A DNA stretch of 5,832 nucleotides from Flavobacteriaceae bacterium UBA7684 (GCA_002482885.1 DLGW01000011.1:1-5832), one strand, 5' to 3'; counted from the first letter of the stretch, positions 1 through 5,832 are shown. Notes: a model not told the origin generated them from the letters alone. Made by a program: numbers and translations.

Positions 1-23
1 CCTTAGGCGGGGGCTTTATTTGT
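1..23. terminator. Truncated GC-rich hairpin, probable terminator of the tRNA-Pro gene
   Basis: Only the right part of the hairpin is inside the window. The arm GGCGGGGGC (6-14) follows a possible TTA loop (3-5), and the first two bases CC would begin the matching left arm, GCCCCCGCC. A T-rich run follows on the plus strand and so forms an A-rich run before the arm on the minus strand, as expected for a bidirectional intrinsic terminator. It lies just past the 3' end of the minus-strand tRNA, which is where its terminator should be. Only two pairs are actually visible; the rest is inferred from the shape of the remaining arm. Confidence 0.42.
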
Positions 24-29
24 TTTTCG

Positions 30-104
30 TCGGGGTGGCAGGATTCGAACCTGCGACCTCCTGGTCCCAAACCAGGCGCGATGACCGGGCTACGCTACAC
101 CCCG
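30..104 (-). tRNA. tRNA-Pro (anticodon UGG)
   Basis: Read on the minus strand this is a complete cloverleaf. The 7-bp acceptor stem is CGGGGTG / CACCCCG with discriminator A at position 30. The D arm begins GCG and closes CGC. The anticodon stem CCTGG / CCAGG encloses the loop TTTGGGA, giving anticodon UGG, which reads proline CCN codons with G at position 37. The T arm is GCAGG-TTCGAAT-CCTGC. The first acceptor base C and the anticodon both fit proline tRNA. The genomic bases after the discriminator are CGA on the minus strand, so CCA is not encoded and must be added after transcription. It is transcribed away from trxB, from its own promoter. Confidence 0.97.
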
Positions 105-117
105 AAAAATTCTTCGG

Positions 118-147
118 CAAATATAAGATTATAAAATACTTGAACAA
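118..147 (-). promoter_or_regulatory. Promoter of tRNA-Pro (TTG-N19-TATATTTG)
   Basis: On the minus strand a -33 TTG (147-145) is followed after 19 bases by TATATTTG (125-118). This matches the Bacteroidota sigma-A consensus TTG, 17-23 bases, TAnnTTTG. If the -7 box spans about -11 to -4, transcription starts near 114, about ten bases before the mature tRNA 5' end at 104. That gives a short leader for RNase P to remove. It is the best-formed promoter in the window. Confidence 0.8.
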
Positions 148-218
148 GCATAAAATAAAATAATTGTTAAGTAGATTTCTTAAATGGGTTATAAATAGCT
201 AAAAAATAAATAAAAAGT

Positions 219-226
219 TAAATTTG
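219..226 (+). promoter_or_regulatory. Candidate -7 element of the trxB promoter
   Basis: TAAATTTG matches the Bacteroidota -7 consensus TAnnTTTG exactly. It ends 20 bases before the trxB ATG, predicting a start near 230 and a leader of roughly 17 bases. I see no TTG 17-23 bases upstream, so the -33 side is weak or absent. The region is A/T-rich enough that a chance match is possible. A poorer alternative, TAGATTTC (172-179), lies further upstream. Confidence 0.5.
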
Positions 227-246
227 CCCATCTTAAAATTAAAATC

Positions 247-1197
247 ATGAGCGATATTGTTGAAAAAATAAAATGTTTGATTATTGGTTCTGGACCAGCG
301 GGTTACACTGCGGCTATTTATGCTTCTAGAGCGGATTTAAAACCTGTTTTATATACAGGAATGGAGCCAGGAGGGCAATTGACTACAACTACAGAAGTAG
401 ATAATTTCCCAGGGTATCCAGAAGGTGTTGACGGGCCTACGATGATGATTCAATTGCAACAACAAGCAGAGCGTTTTGGTACCGAAGTACGTATTGGAAT
501 GGTTACTCAGGTAGAGTTTAGTTCCGAAGTAGGTGGCTGGCATCAAGTTACAGTAGATGGTTCTAAAAAAATAGAAGCTAGATCTATTATTATATCAACA
601 GGTGCTACCGCTAAATATTTAGGTTTACCTAGCGAGCAACGTTTGCGTGGTGGAGGTGTTTCAGCTTGTGCGGTTTGTGATGGATTTTTTTATAAAGGAC
701 AAGACGTAGCTATTGTTGGGGCAGGTGATACGGCAGCAGAAGAAGCGACTTATTTATCTAATATTTGCAAAAGTGTGACGATGTTGGTTAGAAAGGAATC
801 TATGAGAGCTTCTAAAGCTATGCAGCATAGAGTGAACAATACCCCTAATTTAAAGGTATTGTATAGTACAGAAGTAGAAGAAGTGTTGGGCGAAAATGTA
901 GTGGAAGGTTTAAAAATATTTAATAATGTTTCAGGTGAAAAGTCTGAAATTTCAGTAACCGGTTTGTTTGTTGCCATTGGACACAAACCCAATACGGATG
1001 TGTTTAAAGGACAGTTAGAAATGGACGAAACAGGATATTTGATTACCAAAGGAAAATCAACGAAAACCAATAAGCCAGGAGTTTTTGCAGCAGGAGATGT
1101 TCAAGATAAAGAATACCGACAAGCAGTAACCGCAGCGGGTACGGGTTGTATGGCAGCATTAGATGCAGAAAGGTATTTAGCAGAATTACCTAATTAG
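247..1197 (+). CDS. trxB: Thioredoxin reductase (NADPH)
   Basis: This cytoplasmic FAD enzyme passes NADPH electrons to thioredoxin, which serves ribonucleotide reductase, peroxidases, Msr enzymes and DsbD-type exporters. The 316 residues match the usual length of the low-molecular-weight bacterial family. The FAD dinucleotide motif GSGPAG is at residues 14-19. The redox-active pair C141-A-V-C144, followed by DG, is the family signature. The second nucleotide-binding site, GAGDTAAEE, begins at residue 158. The basic VRKESMR stretch sits where E. coli has HRRxxxR for the NADPH 2'-phosphate; R, K and the last R keep the positive charge, so NADPH use is expected. The C-terminal FAD motif includes FAAGDVQDKEYRQ. 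The start ATG follows an A-rich stretch without a clear Shine-Dalgarno site, and the FAD motif lies at the normal distance from it. The gene appears monocistronic, with a candidate promoter before it and a terminator after it. No residue looks damaged. Confidence 0.97.
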   Translation: MSDIVEKIKCLIIGSGPAGYTAAIYASRADLKPVLYTGMEPGGQLTTTTEVDNFPGYPEGVDGPTMMIQLQQQAERFGTEVRIGMVTQVEFSSEVGGWHQVTVDGSKKIEARSIIISTGATAKYLGLPSEQRLRGGGVSACAVCDGFFYKGQDVAIVGAGDTAAEEATYLSNICKSVTMLVRKESMRASKAMQHRVNNTPNLKVLYSTEVEEVLGENVVEGLKIFNNVSGEKSEISVTGLFVAIGHKPNTDVFKGQLEMDETGYLITKGKSTKTNKPGVFAAGDVQDKEYRQAVTAAGTGCMAALDAERYLAELPN

Positions 1198-1223
1198 TTA
1201 GTAATTATTTTTTAAATAAATAG

Positions 1224-1258
1224 AAAGTTCAGTCAATGTTTATTGATTGAACTTTTTT
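1224..1258 (+). terminator. Intrinsic terminator after trxB
   Basis: AAAGTTCAGTCAAT (1224-1237) pairs with ATTGATTGAACTTT (1242-1255) around the four-base loop GTTT. This gives 14 pairs with a single G-U wobble, and the arm runs into six T's (1253-1258). It begins 26 bases after the trxB stop. Although AU-rich, its length and the T-tract make it convincing. It would separate trxB from the tilS unit. The opposite strand also has a T-run after the stem, but no minus-strand gene ends here. Confidence 0.82.
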
Positions 1259-1337
1259 ATTTATGAATATTAAAAAGGATAATAAAAAGCCCCAATCTTT
1301 TAAGACAACATTAATCTTTTTTCATGTTCATTTTGGT

Positions 1338-1345
1338 TATTTTTG
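1338..1345 (+). promoter_or_regulatory. Possible -7 element of the tilS operon
   Basis: TATTTTTG is an exact match to TAnnTTTG, only three bases before the ATG at 1349. If used, it would place the transcript start at or within a few bases of the start codon, giving a leaderless or nearly leaderless mRNA. No TTG is found 17-23 bases upstream. A one-mismatch alternative, TCATTTTG (1328-1335), also lacks a -33 partner. Some promoter is expected here because a terminator closes off trxB. The rest of the 1262-1337 gap shows no other convincing signal. Confidence 0.3.
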
Positions 1346-1348
1346 GAC

Positions 1349-2662
1349 ATGCTTACTCGTTTTGAAAATCATTTGTCGGAATCTTTTTCATTTTTAAAAG
1401 ATCAAAAATTATTGTTAGCCCTTAGCGGTGGTTTAGACAGTATGGTGCTTTGGCATTTGTTACAGACTTTGAATTTTAAGATAGGATTAGCGCATGGTAA
1501 TTTTCAGTTGCGTGCACAAGAAAGCGAAGGTGATTTTGAATTCGTTAAACAAAAAGCACTAGAGTTACAACTTCCTTTTTATATGCAACGTTTTGATACG
1601 GCCACTTATGCCGAAGAAAAAGGAATTTCTATTCAAATGGCGGCTAGGGAATTGCGTTATACTTGGTTTGAAGAGTTAAGCATTTCTGAAGGATATGATT
1701 GGATTTTAACCGCCCATCATGCCGATGACCATTTAGAAACCACCTTAATTAATTTAACCAGAGGAACAGGTTTGGATGGTTTGCTGGGGATTCCAGCCAT
1801 TAGTGGTAAAATTGTTCGTCCGTTGTTGCCTTTTAGCCGAGAACAAATTTTGGCGTATGCACAAAAACACGAAATTATTTGGAGAGAAGATTCCAGTAAT
1901 GCGTCTACTAAATACTTTCGAAATAAAATTCGCCATCAGGTAATTCCTGTTTTAAAAGAATTAAATCCAACTATTTTATCGTCATTTCAGCAAACACTTT
2001 CGTATTTAAAAGAAAGTCAAGATATTATTCATCATGCCATTCAGGAATTAAAAAAACAGGTGGTTGAAGAAAAAGAAAATCATGTAAAAATTTATTTAGA
2101 ACCTTTAAAAAAATTACCCAATCCCAAGGCGTATTTATATCCGTTGTTACAGCCTTACGGATTTACATCTTGGGAAGATATTTATAATTTGATGGATGCT
2201 CAGTCAGGAAAACAGATTTTCTCCGACCAATTCCATATGATTAAAGATAGAAATTGTTTTTTGATTCAACCTTTAACGGTAAATGACCGTAACCAAAGTT
2301 ACGTTTGGAAAAGTTCGAATGAAGTACTTTCGTTACCCATTCATTTGGAATGTCGTGTGGTTGAACAATTAGGGAAGGGAAATAAATCTTCCATTTTTGT
2401 AGATGCTGATCAAATTCAATTTCCGTTGCAGATCAGAAAATGGCAAGAAGGCGATGTGTTTTATCCGATAGGCATGAAAGGACAAAAGAAAAAAGTAAGC
2501 AAGTTTTTTAAGGACGAAAAAGTGTCGTTACTCGAAAAAGAAGCTGTTTGGGTGTTATGTTCCGATGAAAAAATAGTTTGGATAATCGGTCGTCGAGCCG
2601 ATGAACGTTTTAAAGTGAATTCGGAAACCACAAATATTTTAAACATCACCTGCCATGAATAA
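1349..2662 (+). CDS. tilS: tRNA(Ile)-lysidine synthetase
   Basis: TilS uses ATP and lysine to convert C34 of the CAU-anticodon tRNA-Ile into lysidine, so that the tRNA reads AUA and is charged with isoleucine instead of methionine. It is normally essential and acts in the cytoplasm. From the chosen start the protein has 437 residues, close to E. coli TilS. The N-type ATP pyrophosphatase P-loop SGGLDS is at residues 26-31, followed by AHGNFQLR. The family block HHADDHLET is at 123-131, and EDSSN at 180-184 is followed by YFRNKIRHQV. From about residue 360, IRKWQEGDVFYPIGMKGQKK begins the TilS C-terminal tRNA-binding domain. A TTG at 1343 would add two residues in frame, but ATG is the common start and a possible -7 box overlaps that TTG, so 1349 is preferred. 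The last 8 bases overlap msrBA, making this the first gene of a tilS-msrBA-dsbD operon with likely translational coupling. Confidence 0.95.
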   Translation: MLTRFENHLSESFSFLKDQKLLLALSGGLDSMVLWHLLQTLNFKIGLAHGNFQLRAQESEGDFEFVKQKALELQLPFYMQRFDTATYAEEKGISIQMAARELRYTWFEELSISEGYDWILTAHHADDHLETTLINLTRGTGLDGLLGIPAISGKIVRPLLPFSREQILAYAQKHEIIWREDSSNASTKYFRNKIRHQVIPVLKELNPTILSSFQQTLSYLKESQDIIHHAIQELKKQVVEEKENHVKIYLEPLKKLPNPKAYLYPLLQPYGFTSWEDIYNLMDAQSGKQIFSDQFHMIKDRNCFLIQPLTVNDRNQSYVWKSSNEVLSLPIHLECRVVEQLGKGNKSSIFVDADQIQFPLQIRKWQEGDVFYPIGMKGQKKKVSKFFKDEKVSLLEKEAVWVLCSDEKIVWIIGRRADERFKVNSETTNILNITCHE

Positions 2663-3701
2663 CAACAAAAAACAATGGATTTTAGGTCTTTTTATATTCT
2701 CGATGAGTTTATTTATGGAAGCTTGCGGACAACCTACAAAACCACCAACTACAATTAAAAACACCGTTCCTATGGAAAAAATTGAAAAAACAGAGCAAGA
2801 GTGGAAATCTATATTATCACCAGAACAATATTATGTATTAAGACAAAAAGGCACCGAACGTGCCTACACAGGAGCCTTGTTAGAAACTAAAGAAAAAGGA
2901 ATTTATAAATGCGCGGGTTGTGGCAGCGAATTGTTTTCGGACGATATGAAGTTTGATTCGCATTGCGGATGGCCAAGTTTTGATAAAGAAATTGCAGGGG
3001 GTAAAATCAAAAAAGTGTTAGATGAATCGCACGGCATGATTCGTACCGAGATTGTTTGTGCTAAATGTGACGGGCATTTAGGACATTTGTTTGATGACGG
3101 GCCAACCGCCACGGGTCAAAGATATTGTGTAAATTCATTATCCTTAGCTTTTGAGCCCGATACCCAAAAAAGTGAAAAGATTATTTTAGGTGGAGGCTGT
3201 TTTTGGTGTGTTGAAGCTGCATTTTTAGAATTAAAAGGCGTGCAAAAAGTAGTTTCAGGATATGCGGGTGGAAACATTAAAAATCCTGCTTATCGGGAAG
3301 TAACCACAGGCAGAACAGGTCATGCCGAAGTGGTGGAAGTGACTTATAATCCATCGCAAATCACTTTGTCAGAAATCTTAGAAGTGTTTTTTACGGTTCA
3401 CGACCCAACTACTTTGAATAGGCAAGGAGCAGATGTAGGTACACAATATCGTTCGGCAATTTATTATACCAACGAAGCTCAAAAAAACATCGTTGATAAA
3501 ACCATAAATGCGTTAACCGATGCCAATGCTTTTGAGGGTAAAATCACTACCGAAATAGCGCCTTTACAAGCTTTTTATTCCGCAGAAGATTATCATCAAA
3601 ACTATTACAATCAAAACAAAAGTCAGCCGTATTGCCAATTGGTAATTGAGCCTAAAATTGAAAAAGTAAGAAAGGTTTTTAAAGATAAATTGAAAAAATA
3701 A
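2655..3701 (+). CDS. msrBA: Exported bifunctional methionine sulfoxide reductase, MsrB-MsrA fusion (probable lipoprotein)
   Basis: The protein reduces both diastereomers of methionine sulfoxide: MsrB acts on the R form and MsrA on the S form. Residues 1-24 look like a lipoprotein signal: basic NKK, a hydrophobic stretch (8-21), then M-E-A-C24. The lipobox is imperfect (Met at -3, Glu at -2). A Pro/Thr-rich linker follows, with no acidic run after the Cys, so a periplasm-facing location is more likely than the cell surface. MsrB spans about 46-167: zinc pairs C86/C89 and C135/C138, HCGWPSF with probable resolving C104, and catalytic C158 in RYCVNS. MsrA spans about 173-340: catalytic C182 in GCFWC, the SGYAGG block, and resolving-type C327 in QPYC near the end. 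Both halves look intact and thioredoxin-type. The domain order is the reverse of Neisseria PilB (MsrA then MsrB). The start overlaps the tilS end, and dsbD follows after 4 bases; dsbD is the likely source of reductant outside the cytoplasm. Confidence 0.94.
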   Translation: MNNNKKQWILGLFIFSMSLFMEACGQPTKPPTTIKNTVPMEKIEKTEQEWKSILSPEQYYVLRQKGTERAYTGALLETKEKGIYKCAGCGSELFSDDMKFDSHCGWPSFDKEIAGGKIKKVLDESHGMIRTEIVCAKCDGHLGHLFDDGPTATGQRYCVNSLSLAFEPDTQKSEKIILGGGCFWCVEAAFLELKGVQKVVSGYAGGNIKNPAYREVTTGRTGHAEVVEVTYNPSQITLSEILEVFFTVHDPTTLNRQGADVGTQYRSAIYYTNEAQKNIVDKTINALTDANAFEGKITTEIAPLQAFYSAEDYHQNYYNQNKSQPYCQLVIEPKIEKVRKVFKDKLKK

Positions 3702-3705
3702 TCCG

Positions 3706-5700
3706 ATGAAAAAAGTCTTTGTTTTTATTGCTTTGATATGTTTTTGGGTAGGATTTGCTCAGCCCAATCACGTGAGTTGGAAAACTTCGATTCAATCGGT
3801 GTCGGATAATCAATATGAATTGATTTATGAGGCACAGCTTGAAAAAGGGTGGCATTTGTATTCTCAATATTTACCGCCCGATGGGGCTTTGCCTACGGTG
3901 TTTTTATACAGAGAACCTAAAGGTAATTTTGAGTTAATAGGTAAATCAAAAGAATACGGAAGTATTAAAAAATTTGATGAAATCTTTGGGTTAGAACTTT
4001 CCTTTTTTGAAAATAAAGCTCGTTTTGTACAGAAAATTAAAGTGGTAAATCCAACCTTAAAAAAGATTAAGGTTAGTGTAGAATATCAATTGTGCGATGA
4101 TAAAAGTTGCACCATGGATTTTGATGAATTTGTGTTTACCATACCCGGCACAAATACTTCAACAGTTGTAGAAGCGCCTGTGATTCAAGAACCAGAAATC
4201 ACTCCAGAAGCCAAGGTAGATACCTTGAGTTTGCAAAAGTTAGATGCCTTTAAATTATCCATCAAACAAAATGCTTTTTCAGAACAGGTAGCTGTACAAT
4301 TAAAAAACAATACCCATTGGGATTTATTTATTTTAGGATTTTTAGGCGGGTTGTTGGCCTTGCTTACGCCTTGTGTATTTCCGATGATTCCATTAACCGT
4401 TTCGTACTTTACCAAACAAGCTCAAAATCGTAAAAAAGGAATTGCTCAAGCGATTATTTACGGACTATTTATCATTGCGATTTATTTATTGTTGAGTGTG
4501 CCTTTTCATTTTTTAGATAGTTTAGATCCCGAAATTTTAAACTCCATTTCAACCAACGTATGGTTAAACGTGGGCTTTTTTGTGATTTTCTTATTCTTTG
4601 CTTTTTCCTTTTTTGGATACTACGAAATTACCTTGCCCAATTCGTGGGGTAATAAAATGGATTCCGCTTCTAGCATCGGCGGATTGGTGGGCATCTTTTT
4701 TATGGCGGTGACTTTATCTATTGTTTCGTTTTCGTGTACAGGTCCCATTTTAGGTTCTTTATTAGCGGGATCATTAACGGCAGATGGTGGAGCCATGCAA
4801 CTGACTATGGGAATGGCAGGATTTGGAACAGCCTTAGCCTTGCCGTTTGCCTTGTTTGCATTATTCCCAGGCTGGTTACAATCGTTACCAAAATCCGGAG
4901 GTTGGATGGGTACAGTGAAAGTAGTGCTAGGATTTTTAGAATTAGCCTTGGCACTTAAATTCTTATCTAATGCCGATTTGGTGTCGCATTGGGGATTTTT
5001 AAAAAGAGAATTGTTTTTAGGAATTTGGATGGTGCTATTCTCAGGATTAGGACTTTACTTTTTAGGAAAATTGCGTTTTCCGCATGATGCACCTATTCAA
5101 AAGCTAAGTTTGTCCAGAAAAATATTTGGGTTGATTACATTCGTATTTGTGGCCTATTTAGCATTAGGCTTAACCCAAACCAAATACGCGAATTTAAAAT
5201 TATTGAGTGGTTTTCCACCGCCCATGTTTTACAGTTATAGCGCTCAAAAATCAGATTGTCCATTAGGTTTAAACTGTTTTAAAGATTTTGAAAAAGGTTT
5301 GGCTTATGCCCAAGAACACCAAAAACCAATATTGTTAGATTTTACGGGTTGGGCATGTGTGAATTGCCGAAAAATGGAAGAAAATGTTTGGAGTGATCCT
5401 GAAGTTTTCCAAGTGATAAACGATAATTATGTGTTGATTTCGTTATACGTAGACGACCGAAAACCATTACCCGAATCAGCACAATTTGATTATCAAAAAC
5501 CTAATGGTAAAATCAAGAAAATTAAAACTGTAGGGGACAAGTGGGCTACTTTTCAAACCGTGAATTTCAACACCGCCTCACAGCCTTTTTATGTGTTGTT
5601 AAGCCCCGATTTAGAAATGCTAAACTCTCCAAAAGAATACACCGATAAAGCCGATTATTTGCAGTGGCTACAAACAGGCTTGGTTAATTTAAACCGATAA
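3706..5700 (+). CDS. dsbD: DsbD-type thiol:disulfide interchange protein
   Basis: This inner-membrane protein carries electrons from cytoplasmic thioredoxin to periplasmic thiol proteins. A Sec signal (MKK, hydrophobic core, cleavage after GFA18) leads into an N-terminal DsbD alpha-type domain (about 20-160) with the cysteine pair C130-DDKS-C135. A linker rich in Pro, Glu and Thr follows. About eight membrane segments are visible, near 206-235, 247-265, 286-306, 324-354, 365-388, 402-420, 435-454 and 472-489. The two membrane redox cysteines are C223 in LTPCVFPMIP and C344 in SFSCTGP. The C-terminal thioredoxin-like domain has C551-V-N-C554 in DFTGWACVNCRKME. All six cysteines of the three-step DsbD relay are therefore present. 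An extra pair, C518 and C524 (CPLGLNC), lies between the last membrane segment and the thioredoxin domain. At 664 residues it is about 100 longer than E. coli DsbD. It is the last gene of the operon and probably feeds MsrBA; other periplasmic substrates are possible. Confidence 0.93.
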   Translation: MKKVFVFIALICFWVGFAQPNHVSWKTSIQSVSDNQYELIYEAQLEKGWHLYSQYLPPDGALPTVFLYREPKGNFELIGKSKEYGSIKKFDEIFGLELSFFENKARFVQKIKVVNPTLKKIKVSVEYQLCDDKSCTMDFDEFVFTIPGTNTSTVVEAPVIQEPEITPEAKVDTLSLQKLDAFKLSIKQNAFSEQVAVQLKNNTHWDLFILGFLGGLLALLTPCVFPMIPLTVSYFTKQAQNRKKGIAQAIIYGLFIIAIYLLLSVPFHFLDSLDPEILNSISTNVWLNVGFFVIFLFFAFSFFGYYEITLPNSWGNKMDSASSIGGLVGIFFMAVTLSIVSFSCTGPILGSLLAGSLTADGGAMQLTMGMAGFGTALALPFALFALFPGWLQSLPKSGGWMGTVKVVLGFLELALALKFLSNADLVSHWGFLKRELFLGIWMVLFSGLGLYFLGKLRFPHDAPIQKLSLSRKIFGLITFVFVAYLALGLTQTKYANLKLLSGFPPPMFYSYSAQKSDCPLGLNCFKDFEKGLAYAQEHQKPILLDFTGWACVNCRKMEENVWSDPEVFQVINDNYVLISLYVDDRKPLPESAQFDYQKPNGKIKKIKTVGDKWATFQTVNFNTASQPFYVLLSPDLEMLNSPKEYTDKADYLQWLQTGLVNLNR

Positions 5701-5711
5701 ATTATTTAAAA

Positions 5712-5832
5712 TTTTTAGGGCGTTCCCCCTCGCAGAAAAAGCGAGGGGGCATGCCATTCGTTGCAATCTTTTAACCCAGCCAAAATTCGGGCTGGGTCAA
5801 AAGGATTTCCACTGCTGTCATTAACGCAAAAA
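5712..5832. other. Structured intergenic element with two hairpins and complementary ends (possible ncRNA or dispersed repeat)
   Basis: This stretch after dsbD has no plausible ORF but dense base-pairing. Hairpin 1 is CCCCCTCGC (5725-5733) with GCGAGGGGG (5741-5749), nine perfect pairs around AGAAAAA. Hairpin 2 has the core ACCCAGCC (5774-5781) with GGCTGGGT (5790-5797) around AAAATTCG. It continues past an A/C mismatch with CTTTT (5768-5772) pairing AAAAG (5799-5803), then AAT (5765-5767) with ATT (5805-5807) around a bulged G. The ends also match: GCGTT (5720-5724) with AACGC (5823-5827), and TTTTT (5712-5716) with AAAAA (5828-5832) outside it. The whole could therefore fold as a closed multi-branch structure. 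Neither hairpin is followed by a T-tract on either strand, so this does not look like an ordinary intrinsic terminator. From memory, the edges resemble a repeat common between flavobacterial genes; I could not verify this. It may extend past the window. Confidence 0.6.

Noticed and set aside
27..30. Lack of an encoded CCA end on the tRNA
   Set aside because: Absence of a genomic CCA is common in many bacteria, so it is not evidence of a pseudogene. All stems are intact.
750..1070. 106-codon open frame on the minus strand within trxB
   Set aside because: It lies wholly opposite a confident gene, has no recognisable motif or promoter, and is a by-product of trxB codon use. The same holds for the other opposite-strand frames within tilS, msrBA and dsbD.
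1285..1302. AAAAGCCCCAATCTTTT as a second terminator before tilS
   Set aside because: Only AAAAG/CTTTT pairs, five weak pairs around CCCCAAT. The GC part has no partner, so it is at most a decayed remnant.
1343..1348. TTG at 1343 as the tilS start
   Set aside because: It adds only Met-Asp, TTG is a rare start, and it overlaps a candidate -7 box. ATG at 1349 gives a normal TilS N-terminus.
1324..1350. ATGTTCA ... TGGACAT as a regulatory hairpin over the tilS start
   Set aside because: Seven pairs including a wobble around a 13-base loop are weak and easily arise by chance in A/T-rich DNA.
2655..3701. Msr fusion as an assembly error joining two genes
   Set aside because: Both domains are complete and in one frame with a short natural linker, and MsrA/MsrB fusions are a well-known family arrangement.
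4734..4958. 74-codon plus-strand frame inside dsbD
   Set aside because: It is an alternative frame within the DsbD membrane domain, with no start signal and no protein-like features. dsbD itself is continuous across it, so there is no frameshift.
5725..5755. Hairpin 1 as a plain intrinsic terminator for dsbD
   Set aside because: The 9-bp GC-rich stem would suit a terminator, but it is followed by CATGCC on the plus strand and by AACGCC on the minus strand, with no T-tract either way. It reads better as part of the larger paired element.

Overview
This AT-rich window looks like chromosomal DNA from a member of the Bacteroidota, most likely a flavobacterium. The clearest support is the promoter of the tRNA gene: TTG, 19 bases, then TATATTTG, which fits the Bacteroidota sigma-A pattern (-33 TTG / -7 TAnnTTTG) rather than the enterobacterial one. 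Start codons follow A-rich stretches rather than strong Shine-Dalgarno sites, the tRNA does not encode its CCA end, and the proteins have a Bacteroidota character (for example the 664-residue DsbD-type protein with a GFA-Q signal cleavage site). Assignment to genus is inference.

Layout. Positions 1-23 hold the cut-off end of a GC-rich hairpin, probably a terminator. A tRNA-Pro(UGG) gene lies on the minus strand (30-104) with its promoter at 118-147. The tRNA and trxB are divergent and share the 142-base spacer 105-246, which also holds a candidate -7 element for trxB. trxB (thioredoxin reductase, 247-1197) ends at a long A/T-rich hairpin terminator. A second plus-strand unit then begins: tilS (tRNA-Ile lysidine synthetase), an MsrB-MsrA fusion with a lipoprotein-like signal, and a DsbD-type transmembrane thiol-disulfide reductase. 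tilS overlaps msrBA by 8 bases, and msrBA is separated from dsbD by 4 bases, so the three are almost certainly one operon. Past dsbD, 5712-5832 forms a structured non-coding element with two strong hairpins enclosed by complementary ends.

How the genes fit together. Apart from tilS, the protein genes form a plausible thiol-reducing chain. NADPH electrons pass through TrxB to cytoplasmic thioredoxin, across the inner membrane by the DsbD-type protein, and to an exported methionine sulfoxide reductase that repairs oxidised methionine in envelope proteins. Each enzyme assignment rests on visible motifs; the electron route between them is inferred from gene context and known family roles. The least explained part of the window is the structured element at its right end.
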